28,946 nucleotides of DNA, taken from contig JBDKJS010000040.1 in assembly GCA_039806065.1 (NCBI GenBank), positions 1 to 28,946 of the forward strand. The letters run 5' to 3'. Of this stretch, positions 15,750-23,285 are shown one piece after another (position 1 is the stretch's first letter; every line of letters starts with the position of its first letter). This DNA is from JBDKJS01 sp039806065 (GTDB taxonomy: Bacteria; Bacteroidota; Bacteroidia; AKYH767-A; 2013-40CM-41-45). The notes beneath the pieces were generated by a model. The model did no database searches. It was not told the DNA's origin and saw only the letters and a list, made by a program, of their open reading frames with translations. Both the position numbers and the translations under genes were made by a program.

Positions 15750-17279
15750 ATGAACCCCAATGACCAATCACTCCCTGTGAACAATACCAAGGAGTATTAC
15801 GACAAATTACTAAAGCGACCAGCTGATGCAGCACTTTTACTGGATAGTGGAGGCAAAATAGTTTATGCTAGTGATCAGTTTAAATTACTTTCCGGATTTG
15901 ATGCCAATGAACTTACCGATAAATTAGCCCTAGATGTTCTGGAAAAGCGTTCAAAAATTGATGCTAAATTTAAGTATTCAATTCTCACTGCCTATCCCGG
16001 TAATTCAATCACAGCCGATTTTAAATTAGAATGTAAAAATGGCGAACGAGTATGGGTTGAATGCAGCATGCATAATTTTATTAACATACATGAAATTAAA
16101 GGAATAGTTATTTACGTAAGGAATATAGACCAGCGAAAGCAATTTGAAATAGCGCTCACTGAGAGCGAAGACCGTTTCAAGGCATTTATGCAAAGCACCA
16201 AAATTATTACTTGGATGGTAGATCGCCATGGCAATTACCTTTTCGTAAACAAAGGATTCGAAATGATTTTTGGCATTCCTGCTCATGAAATAATAGGAAA
16301 GAACCGCACCGATTTTTTTCCAATGGCGGTGGCTGAGGAGTACAATCAAAGTGATAGAGACATTATAGACAAGAAAATAACAAAGGAATATTTTGAGAAA
16401 TTGCCATTTGCTGATGGACTGGTCCATGAATGTTGGAAGACAAAATTTCCAGTTAAACTCAATGACGGATCAATAGTAGTTGGCGGTATGTCTATAGATG
16501 TAACAGAACAGCGAAAGACTGAAAAGGAATTGGAGGAGAAAAAATTATTTCTTGAAAAAGTGATAAAAACCACTCCCGGTATCATATACCTATATGATGT
16601 TGACAAAGAGCAGGTAATATTTCAAGCCAATAACCTTGGTACAAATTACTATGACTTATATCATGATGAACTAGGGAAATTGCGTGAAGCAGATTTAATA
16701 ACAGAAATTATCCACCCTGATGATATGCAGGCAGTACGAGATATGATGCTGCGCATGCGAAGTTGTATGGATGAGCGGATCGATCAGTTAGAATACCGAG
16801 CCAAAGATAAACTGGGAAATTGGCAATGGCTTATGAGTCAAATTACTGTACAATCAAGGCATGCTAATGGAAAACCCAAGATACTACAAGGCATAGCGAT
16901 TGATATCAATGAAAAAAAACAAATTGAGTTAAATCGTGATGCCATATTTGATTTTGCTCCTGATGCCATCTTCATCGAAAATTTTGAAGGGGTTATACTT
17001 GACGCCAATACCAAGGCTTGTAAATTACAAGGGATGGATAAAGCACATTTGATTGGTAAAAATATTATGGATATTACACCAAGCACCTATCAAAAAATGG
17101 TGTGGGATAATTTTAAAAGAATGGTTGAAAATAAAACTGATACCATCGTAGCCAATTCCTGGTATAATGATGGCAAGCCCATTCCCATTGAAATCAGGTC
17201 GAGTAAAATTACTTTTGATAATCAGAGCGCGCTGCTCCTGCATGTTAGAGAGTTGCACTCAAGTGTGCTTGTGGCCTAA
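15750..17279 (+). CDS. Protein of four tandem PAS domains without an output domain
   Basis: 509 residues, no signal peptide or membrane segment. Four PAS modules run back to back: about 15-129 (DAALLLDSGGKIVYASDQF ... RNIDQRK), 137-255 (ITWMVDRHGNYLFVNKGFEM ... SIDVTEQRK), 263-389 (PGIIYLYDVDKEQ ... GIAIDINEKKQ) and 393-500 (DAIFIENFEGVILDANTKAC ... LLLHVREL). The protein stops right after the fourth module: no histidine-kinase, GGDEF, HTH or other effector is present, and the 145 bases downstream show no continuation in any frame. PAS domains sense redox, oxygen, light or small ligands; none can be chosen here. It is divergent from the carotenoid operon with 86 bases between starts, suggesting shared regulation. 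It may act by binding a separate kinase or regulator (inference). Confidence 0.83.
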   Translation: MNPNDQSLPVNNTKEYYDKLLKRPADAALLLDSGGKIVYASDQFKLLSGFDANELTDKLALDVLEKRSKIDAKFKYSILTAYPGNSITADFKLECKNGERVWVECSMHNFINIHEIKGIVIYVRNIDQRKQFEIALTESEDRFKAFMQSTKIITWMVDRHGNYLFVNKGFEMIFGIPAHEIIGKNRTDFFPMAVAEEYNQSDRDIIDKKITKEYFEKLPFADGLVHECWKTKFPVKLNDGSIVVGGMSIDVTEQRKTEKELEEKKLFLEKVIKTTPGIIYLYDVDKEQVIFQANNLGTNYYDLYHDELGKLREADLITEIIHPDDMQAVRDMMLRMRSCMDERIDQLEYRAKDKLGNWQWLMSQITVQSRHANGKPKILQGIAIDINEKKQIELNRDAIFDFAPDAIFIENFEGVILDANTKACKLQGMDKAHLIGKNIMDITPSTYQKMVWDNFKRMVENKTDTIVANSWYNDGKPIPIEIRSSKITFDNQSALLLHVRELHSSVLVA

Positions 17280-17379
17280 TTAGGTATGGTCCATGAAAAG
17301 CACTCATAGCGCTAGAATGCAAGCGTAAAGACTATTCAAGTTGTAAATTACTTTTTTATAAGTTCAAGATCATTTATCA

Positions 17380-17408
17380 TTTGGGCTTAAGTAAAGTTTA
17401 CATCTTTG
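17380..17408 (+). promoter_or_regulatory. Possible promoter of the penicillin-acylase-family gene
   Basis: TTTG (17380-17383), a 17-base spacer and CATCTTTG (one mismatch to TAnnTTTG), 16 bases before the ATG at 17425. Confidence 0.4.
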
Positions 17409-17424
17409 CTTTTTACCTAAACAA

Positions 17425-19761
17425 ATGCTACGAAAAGTCCTCATTTCTTTCATCCTTTTACTCTTACTGATCATAGGAGGGGTATATGGCTACCTAAAAT
17501 ACCAATCCCCTAATTATGATGGTACAGTAACATGCAATTATTTAAAGCAAACAGTCGATGTTTATTTCGATGAACAAGGGGTGCCTCACATCTATGCCGA
17601 AACGGAGCACGATCTGTATTTTGCATTAGGATATGTACACGCCCAGGATCGTTTGTTTCAAATGGAAATGATGCGCAGGGTAAGTGCAGGGAGGCTTAGT
17701 GAAATATTAGGGAGTTCCTTATTAGAAGTAGATAAATTTTTTAGAACATTAGGTGTTTACAAACATGCCGCACAAAGCGCTAAAACATTTTTCAATGATA
17801 GCACACAGCCCTACCAAAAAGCAGCCAACGCATATCTGGAAGGCCTCAATCATTTTATTGCTACAGGCCCAGCACCATTAGAGTTTAGTCTAATTGGCAT
17901 TCCTAAAGAGCAATATACGATCAATGATTTATACCTAATTGTTGATTTTATGTCGTTTAATTTTCAAATGGCGTTTCGCACTGATCCCTTAATGACTTGG
18001 ATTGACAGAACGTTGGGTAAACATTATTTTGAGTCATTAAAATCCACAGAGGTGGCCTCCGGCAATTCTTATAACCCCCTAGCTGACACAATAAAAAATA
18101 GCGATTATTTAAGCTTTAGAGAGTTAGAAAATTTAATACCAGTGCCATTAATGGTAGGCAGCAATGCATGGGCGGTATCGCCCAAGCGCAGTGTCAGTAA
18201 AAGTGCTTATTTTGCTAATGACACACATATAGGATATGCCCAGCCAAGTGTTTGGTATGAAGCCCATTTGCAAAGTAGTAGTTTTAATTTTTACGGCAAT
18301 CATTTAGCAGGTTTCCCATTTGCTCCAATAGGACACACCCCTGATTTGGCATGGGGCTTAACAATTTTTGAAAATGATGATTTAGATTTTTTTGAAAACA
18401 CTACAACCGTTCTTACAACAAAAGAGCTTATTAAGGTAAAAGACAGTTCATCGGTAGAAATTGTTGTTAGAAATTCTGAGATGGGTCCTATCGTAAGTGA
18501 TGTAATGAAGATATTCGGTGAAGCAGGAGCCAAAGATGTGAGTATCTGCTGGTCCTTACTTCAGCAGCCAAATAATTTGTTTGAGATTACTTATAATTTA
18601 ACGCATAGCAAAAAAATAACCGACATAGCCAATGAGGTGCAAAAGATAAAAGCGCCTGGTCTTAATTTTGTTTACGCTGATAGATGGGGCAACATAGCAC
18701 ACTGGGGTGCTGCTTCCTTGGTAAAACGGGCCCATGGTGCCAATGGTCACTTAATCCAGGATGGTGCCGATGAAAATAAACGCTGGCAAGGCTTCTATGA
18801 TTTTTCTTATAATCCACAATCTGTAAATCCTGCAAATGGATTTGTTCTTTCTGCCAATCAAGCCCCTGATACCATTAAGGGAGTTTACCACCAGGGATAT
18901 TATGTGCCAGCAAACAGGGCCAATCGGATCTATCAAGTGCTGGATGATAGTAAACAAATCGATTTTGATAAGCATTGCCAATTGCAATATGATGTGATGG
19001 ATGGAAATGCCGTATCCATACTTAAATTAATATTTGCACAATTAAGTAAAGATCAAATGAAAAGCAACATGGCCACTGAGTTGCTGCAATGGGATGGACA
19101 ATTCAAAGGTGCATCAGCAGCCCCAGTTTATTATACAAAGTTGCTCTATAATGTACTTCAAGGTGCTATGGCAGATGAATTGGGGAATAAAAAGTTTGAT
19201 GAATTTCTTACCACACACGTTAGTAGAATAACTCCGAAATATCTGCTGGCTAATGCATTGGCACCCTGGTGGGACAATGTGCTTACCACTTCAGGGAAAG
19301 AAACATTGGCACAAATAGTGTCAAAAGCATTTGAGAAAACTGAACTTGAAATAAAAGATCAGTTTAAAAACAATGCTACCGACCTTCGTTGGGATAAGGT
19401 TCATTTTCTCATGCATCCCCATCCGGTGGGAAGTAAGAAGCCGTTGGATAAAATATTTAATGTGGGTCCTTTTGCAGTTGAAGGTGGCAATGAAACAATC
19501 AATCAAACTGGATTCGATATGAATGAAAAGGGGATTTATCCAGCTAAGTTCGGACCGGCACTTCGTAGGGTTATTGATTTTGGCAACGCTGGTACCCGCT
19601 TCAGCATTTTACCTACTGGGCAATCAGGCAATTTGATGAGTGAATACTATGATGATCAAGCCAAGCGATATGCTGATACATTGAGAAGGGAAGAATTGAT
19701 GGACAAATCGAAAATAATAGCTGTTTCTAAAAATCATTTAGTCTTGAAACCTGGACATTAA
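17425..19761 (+). CDS. Penicillin acylase family Ntn hydrolase
   Basis: 778-residue exported amidohydrolase precursor. An N-terminal hydrophobic segment (about 5-24) serves as signal or anchor. The alpha-chain region carries VYFDEQGVPHIYAETEHDLY and ALGYVHAQDRLFQMEMMRR (about 47-90). The self-cleavage site and nucleophile are in VGSNAWAV with Ser246 as the expected beta-chain N-terminus. Later family landmarks include NDTHIGYAQPSVWYEAHLQ, SANQAPD (about 480) and the late GGNETINQTGF. Family members cleave amide bonds of beta-lactam side chains, acyl-homoserine lactones or other N-acyl compounds; the substrate here is unknown. It is a single gene, 35 bases ahead of a tRNA. Length is within the family's range. 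Confidence 0.9.
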   Translation: MLRKVLISFILLLLLIIGGVYGYLKYQSPNYDGTVTCNYLKQTVDVYFDEQGVPHIYAETEHDLYFALGYVHAQDRLFQMEMMRRVSAGRLSEILGSSLLEVDKFFRTLGVYKHAAQSAKTFFNDSTQPYQKAANAYLEGLNHFIATGPAPLEFSLIGIPKEQYTINDLYLIVDFMSFNFQMAFRTDPLMTWIDRTLGKHYFESLKSTEVASGNSYNPLADTIKNSDYLSFRELENLIPVPLMVGSNAWAVSPKRSVSKSAYFANDTHIGYAQPSVWYEAHLQSSSFNFYGNHLAGFPFAPIGHTPDLAWGLTIFENDDLDFFENTTTVLTTKELIKVKDSSSVEIVVRNSEMGPIVSDVMKIFGEAGAKDVSICWSLLQQPNNLFEITYNLTHSKKITDIANEVQKIKAPGLNFVYADRWGNIAHWGAASLVKRAHGANGHLIQDGADENKRWQGFYDFSYNPQSVNPANGFVLSANQAPDTIKGVYHQGYYVPANRANRIYQVLDDSKQIDFDKHCQLQYDVMDGNAVSILKLIFAQLSKDQMKSNMATELLQWDGQFKGASAAPVYYTKLLYNVLQGAMADELGNKKFDEFLTTHVSRITPKYLLANALAPWWDNVLTTSGKETLAQIVSKAFEKTELEIKDQFKNNATDLRWDKVHFLMHPHPVGSKKPLDKIFNVGPFAVEGGNETINQTGFDMNEKGIYPAKFGPALRRVIDFGNAGTRFSILPTGQSGNLMSEYYDDQAKRYADTLRREELMDKSKIIAVSKNHLVLKPGH

Positions 19762-19775
19762 TGGTAAAAAAAAAT

Positions 19776-19783
19776 TAGCTTTG
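19776..19783 (+). promoter_or_regulatory. -7 element of tRNA-Arg
   Basis: TAGCTTTG, an exact TAnnTTTG match, ends 13 bases before the tRNA 5' end; the -33 position is not well conserved. Confidence 0.5.
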
Positions 19784-19796
19784 CAGCCTACTTTTT

Positions 19797-19868
19797 GGCT
19801 CTGTAGTATAATGGATAGTATTAGGGTTTCCGAAGCCCTCGGTACAGGTTCGATTCCTGTCAGAGCTA
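19797..19868 (+). tRNA. trnR-CCG: tRNA-Arg (anticodon CCG)
   Basis: 72 bases fold into a full cloverleaf: acceptor GGCTCTG/CAGAGCT with a G-U first pair, D stem GTAT/GTAT with G-U ends, anticodon stem AGGGT/GCCCT around loop TTCCGAA (anticodon CCG, reading CGG), a 4-base variable loop, T stem ACAGG/CCTGT with loop TTCGATT, and discriminator A. The CCA end is not encoded. It lies 35 bases downstream of the acylase gene with its own -7 element. Confidence 0.95.
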
Positions 19869-20183
19869 CTTTTCTTAGTAGGAATGGAAGGTTATTAAAG
19901 TTAGTCCTAATTTGTGATACTGGTTTGCTCTCCAAATGCTATGAAATGGACAAAGTTCATTTTTTGATTTGAACAAATGACTGATTTATTGAAACAATGC
20001 TATCATCAAGGCCATCGTTAAATAATCAATATTATTTAAGAAAAGGCTTTGATGGTTTTTAATCAGCTTCACCACCACCAGAATTATTTTAAAAATTTGG
20101 CGCATTTGAATTTAGCCATCGTATGTTCGTTTGAATAATTAAACAACCATTTAAAGGAAAGCTAAAAGGTATCCGCTTCAAAT
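19869..20183. other. Intergenic stretch with no feature recognised
   Basis: About 315 A/T-rich bases between the tRNA and the end of the NTF2-like gene. I see no reading frame with family resemblance, no strong hairpin with a T run, and no promoter match on either strand. Confidence 0.5.
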
Positions 20184-20699
20184 TTAGTTTTTGGTGGTGT
20201 GCGTCTTTTTATACTCATCGAATTCTTCTTGTGTCAAAAAGTTGGTACCTTGCCCAAGCACATAATACCATTTACCATTATCTTTAATATATGTTTCGGC
20301 TCGAATCACTTTGAAGTGGAGGTCGCCTTCAGGAGTATTAAAGACAACGTTTGCCACCTTAGTTTTTATAGCGGTGTGCCCGTTAAATATTCTTACTAAT
20401 TCAGTACCTGGCACCGAAGCTACTGATTTAAAAGTCATCCCATTTCTAGCAAATTTTTGAAACTCCTCTTCTAATCCATAAGCGATGCTTCCATCTGCTC
20501 CAATGCTTATTGAATTATCATTGAGTGAAAGCGAAGGGTCGAAAATATTAGTGATCGCATTTATAAAAGCCCTATCTTCAGGGTAGTTGGTAGTATCATA
20601 TTTTCCTGGCGGAGGCACTTGGCCAATTATTTTGGAAATGACTAACCAATTGAAGAGAATTAATAACTGCAATTTTTTTTTAATAAATTTTGATGTCAT
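20184..20699 (-). CDS. Secreted NTF2-like (SnoaL/DUF4440-type) protein
   Basis: 171 residues with an N-terminal signal segment (KLQLLILFNWLVISKIIG). The remainder looks like a cone-shaped NTF2-like domain: DRAFINAITNIFDPSLSL, GLEEEFQKFARNG, FNGHTAIKTKVANVVFN, LHFKVIRAETYIKDNGKWYY and a C-terminal VLGQGTNFLTQEEFDEY. NTF2-like proteins include enzymes, binding proteins and immunity proteins; catalytic residues cannot be named here, so the function is unknown. It stands alone, with 180 A/T-rich bases between it and the upstream VOC gene. Confidence 0.65.
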   Translation of the reverse strand: MTSKFIKKKLQLLILFNWLVISKIIGQVPPPGKYDTTNYPEDRAFINAITNIFDPSLSLNDNSISIGADGSIAYGLEEEFQKFARNGMTFKSVASVPGTELVRIFNGHTAIKTKVANVVFNTPEGDLHFKVIRAETYIKDNGKWYYVLGQGTNFLTQEEFDEYKKTHTTKN

Positions 20700-20879
20700 A
20701 GTTTTAATAAGTTATGGAATTGAAAATATTTTTTTAAAAATAAAAGATTATTTCAAAAAAGAAAAGTAAAGAAAAGAGACTTTTATATCTAATAAATTTA
20801 AAATATGCGTACTATGCGAAGATAAATTAATGGAATAATATGGATAGGAAGTTAAATTAATTTACAAATTTTTGTAAGC

Positions 20880-21353
20880 TTAGAAGTCAGCAATAACTAA
20901 TTTTTTCATGCCCATCATTTTCTTGAAGGCTCCAGGTTTTTTGGTCAACTCATTCCAATTCTTCGGGCAAACCTGCCAGCAAAGTCCGTATTTATCTTTC
21001 AACCATCCGCACATTAGTTGCTCACCTCCATCCGCTGTAAGTGCGCTCCAATAGAAATCTATTTCTTCTTGGTTCTTGCAAGGAATCATCAATGAAATGG
21101 CTTCGTTAAATTTAAACTGAGGGCCTGCATTGATAGCAATAAATGATGTACCTAATATTTCGAATGCTATTGTGAGAACTTTGCCAGCTAATTCATTTTG
21201 AAATGCAGCCAAACCTTCTTCCGGGTTGGTCGGGTAGTAAGTGGTGTTAGTAATTTTTCCATCCTTAAATATGGACATGTAAAATGCTACGGCATCTGAT
21301 GCATTGCCATCAAACCATAGATTAGGTATTATTTTAGGTTTAGGGTCGTTCAT
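20880..21353 (-). CDS. VOC (glyoxalase-fold) superfamily protein, PhnB-like
   Basis: 157 residues from the ATG at 21353, chosen over a longer reading because the family begins near PKIIPNLWFDGNASDAVAFY. One PhnB-type VOC domain covers the whole protein: YMSIFKDGKITNTTYYP, GKVLTIAFEILGTSFIAINA, ISLMIPCKNQEEIDFYWSAL, and GGEQLMCGWLKDKYGLCWQV. The protein ends in KKLVIADF. Members of this branch are usually of unknown substrate; metal-binding residues cannot be fixed from the sequence alone. It overlaps the upstream DoxX-like gene by 14 bases, so the two are translated together. Confidence 0.82.
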   Translation of the reverse strand: MNDPKPKIIPNLWFDGNASDAVAFYMSIFKDGKITNTTYYPTNPEEGLAAFQNELAGKVLTIAFEILGTSFIAINAGPQFKFNEAISLMIPCKNQEEIDFYWSALTADGGEQLMCGWLKDKYGLCWQVCPKNWNELTKKPGAFKKMMGMKKLVIADF

Positions 21354-21720
21354 ATATTTTCTGATTATACACATAGGAAACTCCTAGAAGCAATAAGAAG
21401 AACAGCGGCATCATCATGTATACTATGTTTTTATCTATAAATGCATGACTGATGAACGCAAAAATTAAAGAGAAAGATAATCCCGCATATGCCCATTCTT
21501 TCAATTTGGCTGGGGCTTTAGGATAAACTATTGCCAATACGCCAAGCACTTTGGCCACTACAAGTGCATAGCCAAAATAATCAGGATATTGAAGCGCTCT
21601 AGTTCCTACTGTCATGTATTCGGGAGCAAATATCCAACAACTAACAGGCATGACCCCTTCCCACATGGCAATGATGATGGTTGAAGTCCAGAAAATGATT
21701 TTGTTTTTTTTAGTGCTCAT
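21340..21720 (-). CDS. DoxX-family small membrane protein
   Basis: 126 residues with four predicted membrane helices (about 8-28, 48-66, 74-93, 97-115), length and layout of the DoxX/DoxD-like group; PDYFGYALVVAKVLGVLAIV and PKLKEWAYAGL-like LKEWAYAGLSFSLIFAFI fit the family. Function is unsettled; members are associated with thiol or quinone redox systems. Its end overlaps the VOC gene by 14 bases, a pairing often seen in Bacteroidota (from memory). An exact -7 element (TAAATTTG) lies 19 bases before the ATG. Confidence 0.78.
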   Translation of the reverse strand: MSTKKNKIIFWTSTIIIAMWEGVMPVSCWIFAPEYMTVGTRALQYPDYFGYALVVAKVLGVLAIVYPKAPAKLKEWAYAGLSFSLIFAFISHAFIDKNIVYMMMPLFFLLLLGVSYVYNQKIYERP

Positions 21721-21739
21721 ATTTAAAAGGAATGTACTA

Positions 21740-21747
21740 CAAATTTA
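21740..21747 (-). promoter_or_regulatory. -7 element of the DoxX-VOC operon
   Basis: TAAATTTG on the minus strand is an exact TAnnTTTG match 19 bases before the DoxX ATG; the -33 region is A/T-rich without a TTTG. Confidence 0.5.
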
Positions 21748-21813
21748 ATATTTTTTTTAAAAAAGTATGTATGATTAGTTGTAGTGAGCATTTTGCCTAA
21801 ATGGAATGTTTCT

Positions 21814-22499
21814 TTAATTGATAAATCTATTAAATGGTTTGATGTGGCAGGTTCTTGGATTGCATGCAAATCCACGATCAGCTTTGATGAAAAATAATTC
21901 TTGTTTTCGTTTCGGTTTTAATTCTTTTTGTTGATCAAATGCTTTATGTCCGGGCTTGTTTACGGGCATTTTAATATTTTGAATAAATACTTGCTTTCAG
22001 TCCTATCAGATTCAGAAATTGAAGATTGAGTAGGAATTATTGAATGGTCAACCGTGTATCGTTTAGCAGATTTTGCAATGCCATATAGTTGATTTTCTAA
22101 ATATTTAATATGCGTTTTATTTAAGTTCTCGTCTTTGGTAATAAAAACGACTGCTTCGTTCTAGAGATCATTTTGAGTTAATTATTGGTTCAATAGTTTT
22201 AAAATTGACTCGGCTTCGCCAATATATATTTGCTTTTTTCCTTGGTGGTCTTTTCCAAATAGTAAATATACTCCAGTGTTGGTTAGGTCATCAAGGGATG
22301 AAGAGTCCTTAATTTTAAAACGTGGTATTTTGAATGTCTTTTCAAACCTGTTGGAAAGTTTGCAGCTTATGGGTGTGTTGGGTTCACCTTCTATGAGTAA
22401 TATCTTTATAGTCTTATCGAATTTTATATTTAGTTGTTTGTCTATTTACAGTGCCGCACACCCCTAGATTCCAGAATGTTTTATTTCGTTATTTTTCAT
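21814..22499 (-). pseudogene. Decayed GIY-YIG nuclease family gene
   Basis: Minus-strand translation from 22499 gives a recognisable GIY-YIG protein broken many times. Readable parts include KFDKTIKILLIEGEPN, the catalytic-domain start NTGVYLLFGKDHQGKKQIYI with GEAES, then VVFITKDENLNKTHIKYLEN and AKRYTVDHSIIPTQSSISES. In-frame stops lie at 22464-22466, 22446-22448, 22182-22184 and 22161-22163. A frameshift near 21985-22005 moves the continuation (FIQNIKMPVNKPGHKAFDQQ, then ELFFIKADRG) to another frame, ending at 21814-21816. Intact relatives carry a C-terminal DUF4357-like part, here mostly eroded. The true original start may be near 22440. The -7 relic TACATTTG at 22504-22511 remains. I am confident of the family and of inactivation. 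Confidence 0.82.
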
Positions 22500-22766
22500 T
22501 CTACAAATGTATTTACTTAGGTGAATGTTGGCTTTGAATTTTATTGGTTTTGCAAAAGGCCCTCAACTGTGGTTAGCGATGCCAGGGTAAGTTTTTATTT
22601 TTTTGATAGCTGCCTTCCTGCTTTAGCTAGCCCTGACTGCAGCTAGCTGCCATGCAGCGCGAAAGGCAGGTATGGTGGGTGATTCGTAGCGGTGGTGGTG
22701 ATGCTACTCAAAAAAAGATACTGTGGCTGGTGATGGGCTTTGGTGCGATAAAAAAATGGATGCAGT
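22500..22766. other. Non-coding stretch between the GIY-YIG relic and the rnpB terminator
   Basis: No gene is seen. It holds the relic -7 element at 22504-22511 (minus) and a palindrome-rich patch listed separately; the remainder is low-information T- and G-rich sequence. Confidence 0.5.
22610..22669. repeat. Nested inverted repeats
   Basis: Outer arms CTGCCTT (22610-22616) and AAGGCAG (22663-22669) enclose inner arms AGCTAGC (22625-22631) and GCTAGCT (22642-22648). The 12-base perfect palindrome GCAGCTAGCTGC spans 22639-22650. The patch is GC-rich against an A/T-rich background and belongs to no gene. Confidence 0.6.
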
Positions 22767-22798
22767 AAAGGCTGCAGTCCTTGCGGGCTACAGCCTTT
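22767..22798 (-). terminator. Hairpin downstream of RNase P RNA
   Basis: 11-bp stem AAAGGCTGTAG/CTGCAGCCTTT (one G-T pair) with a 10-base loop, 6 bases past the mature 3' end of rnpB. On the minus strand a run of seven T begins about 10 bases farther on rather than directly after the stem. Confidence 0.55.
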
Positions 22799-22804
22799 AG
22801 TAGT

Positions 22805-23184
22805 GGGTCAATTAATAAGCCGGGTTCTGTAGGTATTGCTACCTTGGCCATCATTTATCTAATCGATCTACCCGCCATTATGTATCTCCTGTAGGGGGTA
22901 CGGCACTGTGCGATGTGGTTGTTGCCAACCTAATGGCTTATTTGATCTTTCAGCACCAGAGGTTTACCTATACGGTGCTATTGCTAGCAACGGTATGTGG
23001 GCTCTTACTCCACACTTTCACCATGACCTAGGTCTTGCGACTGCGGCTGTATATTTTCTGCGGCACTTGCTGTTGCCCAGCGTATGGCACTGGGCACCCA
23101 CACTTATTGGGTGTGGCAGGCGGCACATGCTGCCCGGACTTTCCTCCAAGTTTGAATCAAACTCAGCGATGACCTAAATTGACT
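22805..23184 (-). ncRNA. rnpB: RNase P RNA (bacterial type A)
   Basis: Catalytic RNA that trims the 5' leader from pre-tRNAs. The universal 5' block GAGGAAAGTCCGGGC and the universal 3' block ACAGAACCCGGCTTAT are both present on the minus strand about 310 bases apart, with GGTAAACCTC between them. The two ends pair as helix P1 (GTCAATT at 23183-23177 with AATTGAC at 22813-22807), which fixes the boundaries to within a few bases and gives about 380 nucleotides, normal for the family. An exact -7 element, TACCTTTG, ends 5 bases before the predicted 5' end. Reading frames across this segment are not genes. Confidence 0.93.
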
Positions 23185-23188
23185 GAAG

Positions 23189-23196
23189 CAAAGGTA
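23189..23196 (-). promoter_or_regulatory. -7 element of rnpB
   Basis: TACCTTTG on the minus strand, an exact TAnnTTTG match. Transcription starting about 5 bases later coincides with the P1-helix 5' end near 23184. Confidence 0.6.
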
Positions 23197-23212
23197 AGTT
23201 TTAGTGGGGGAA

Positions 23213-23244
23213 TAAAAAAAGGTTGCTAGGGTGAGTAGCAACCT
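23213..23244 (-). terminator. Rho-independent terminator of the haloperoxidase-like gene
   Basis: 9-bp perfect stem AGGTTGCTA/TAGCAACCT, 7-base loop, followed on the minus strand by a run of T; 41 bases after the stop codon and just ahead of the rnpB promoter. Confidence 0.88.
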
Positions 23245-23285
23245 TAAGGAGGTGTAATGTTTTTAATAAACCGATGCTTATTGGT

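Noticed and set aside
17280..17424. Possible frameshifted kinase domain after the PAS protein
   Set aside because: The bases up to the acylase start contain no histidine-kinase motif in any frame and are too short.
22276..22467. 63-codon open frame on the plus strand
   Set aside because: It is antisense to the readable part of the GIY-YIG relic and has no family resemblance.
22908..23177. 89-codon open frame on the plus strand
   Set aside because: It lies antisense inside RNase P RNA, whose universal blocks and P1 pairing explain the sequence.
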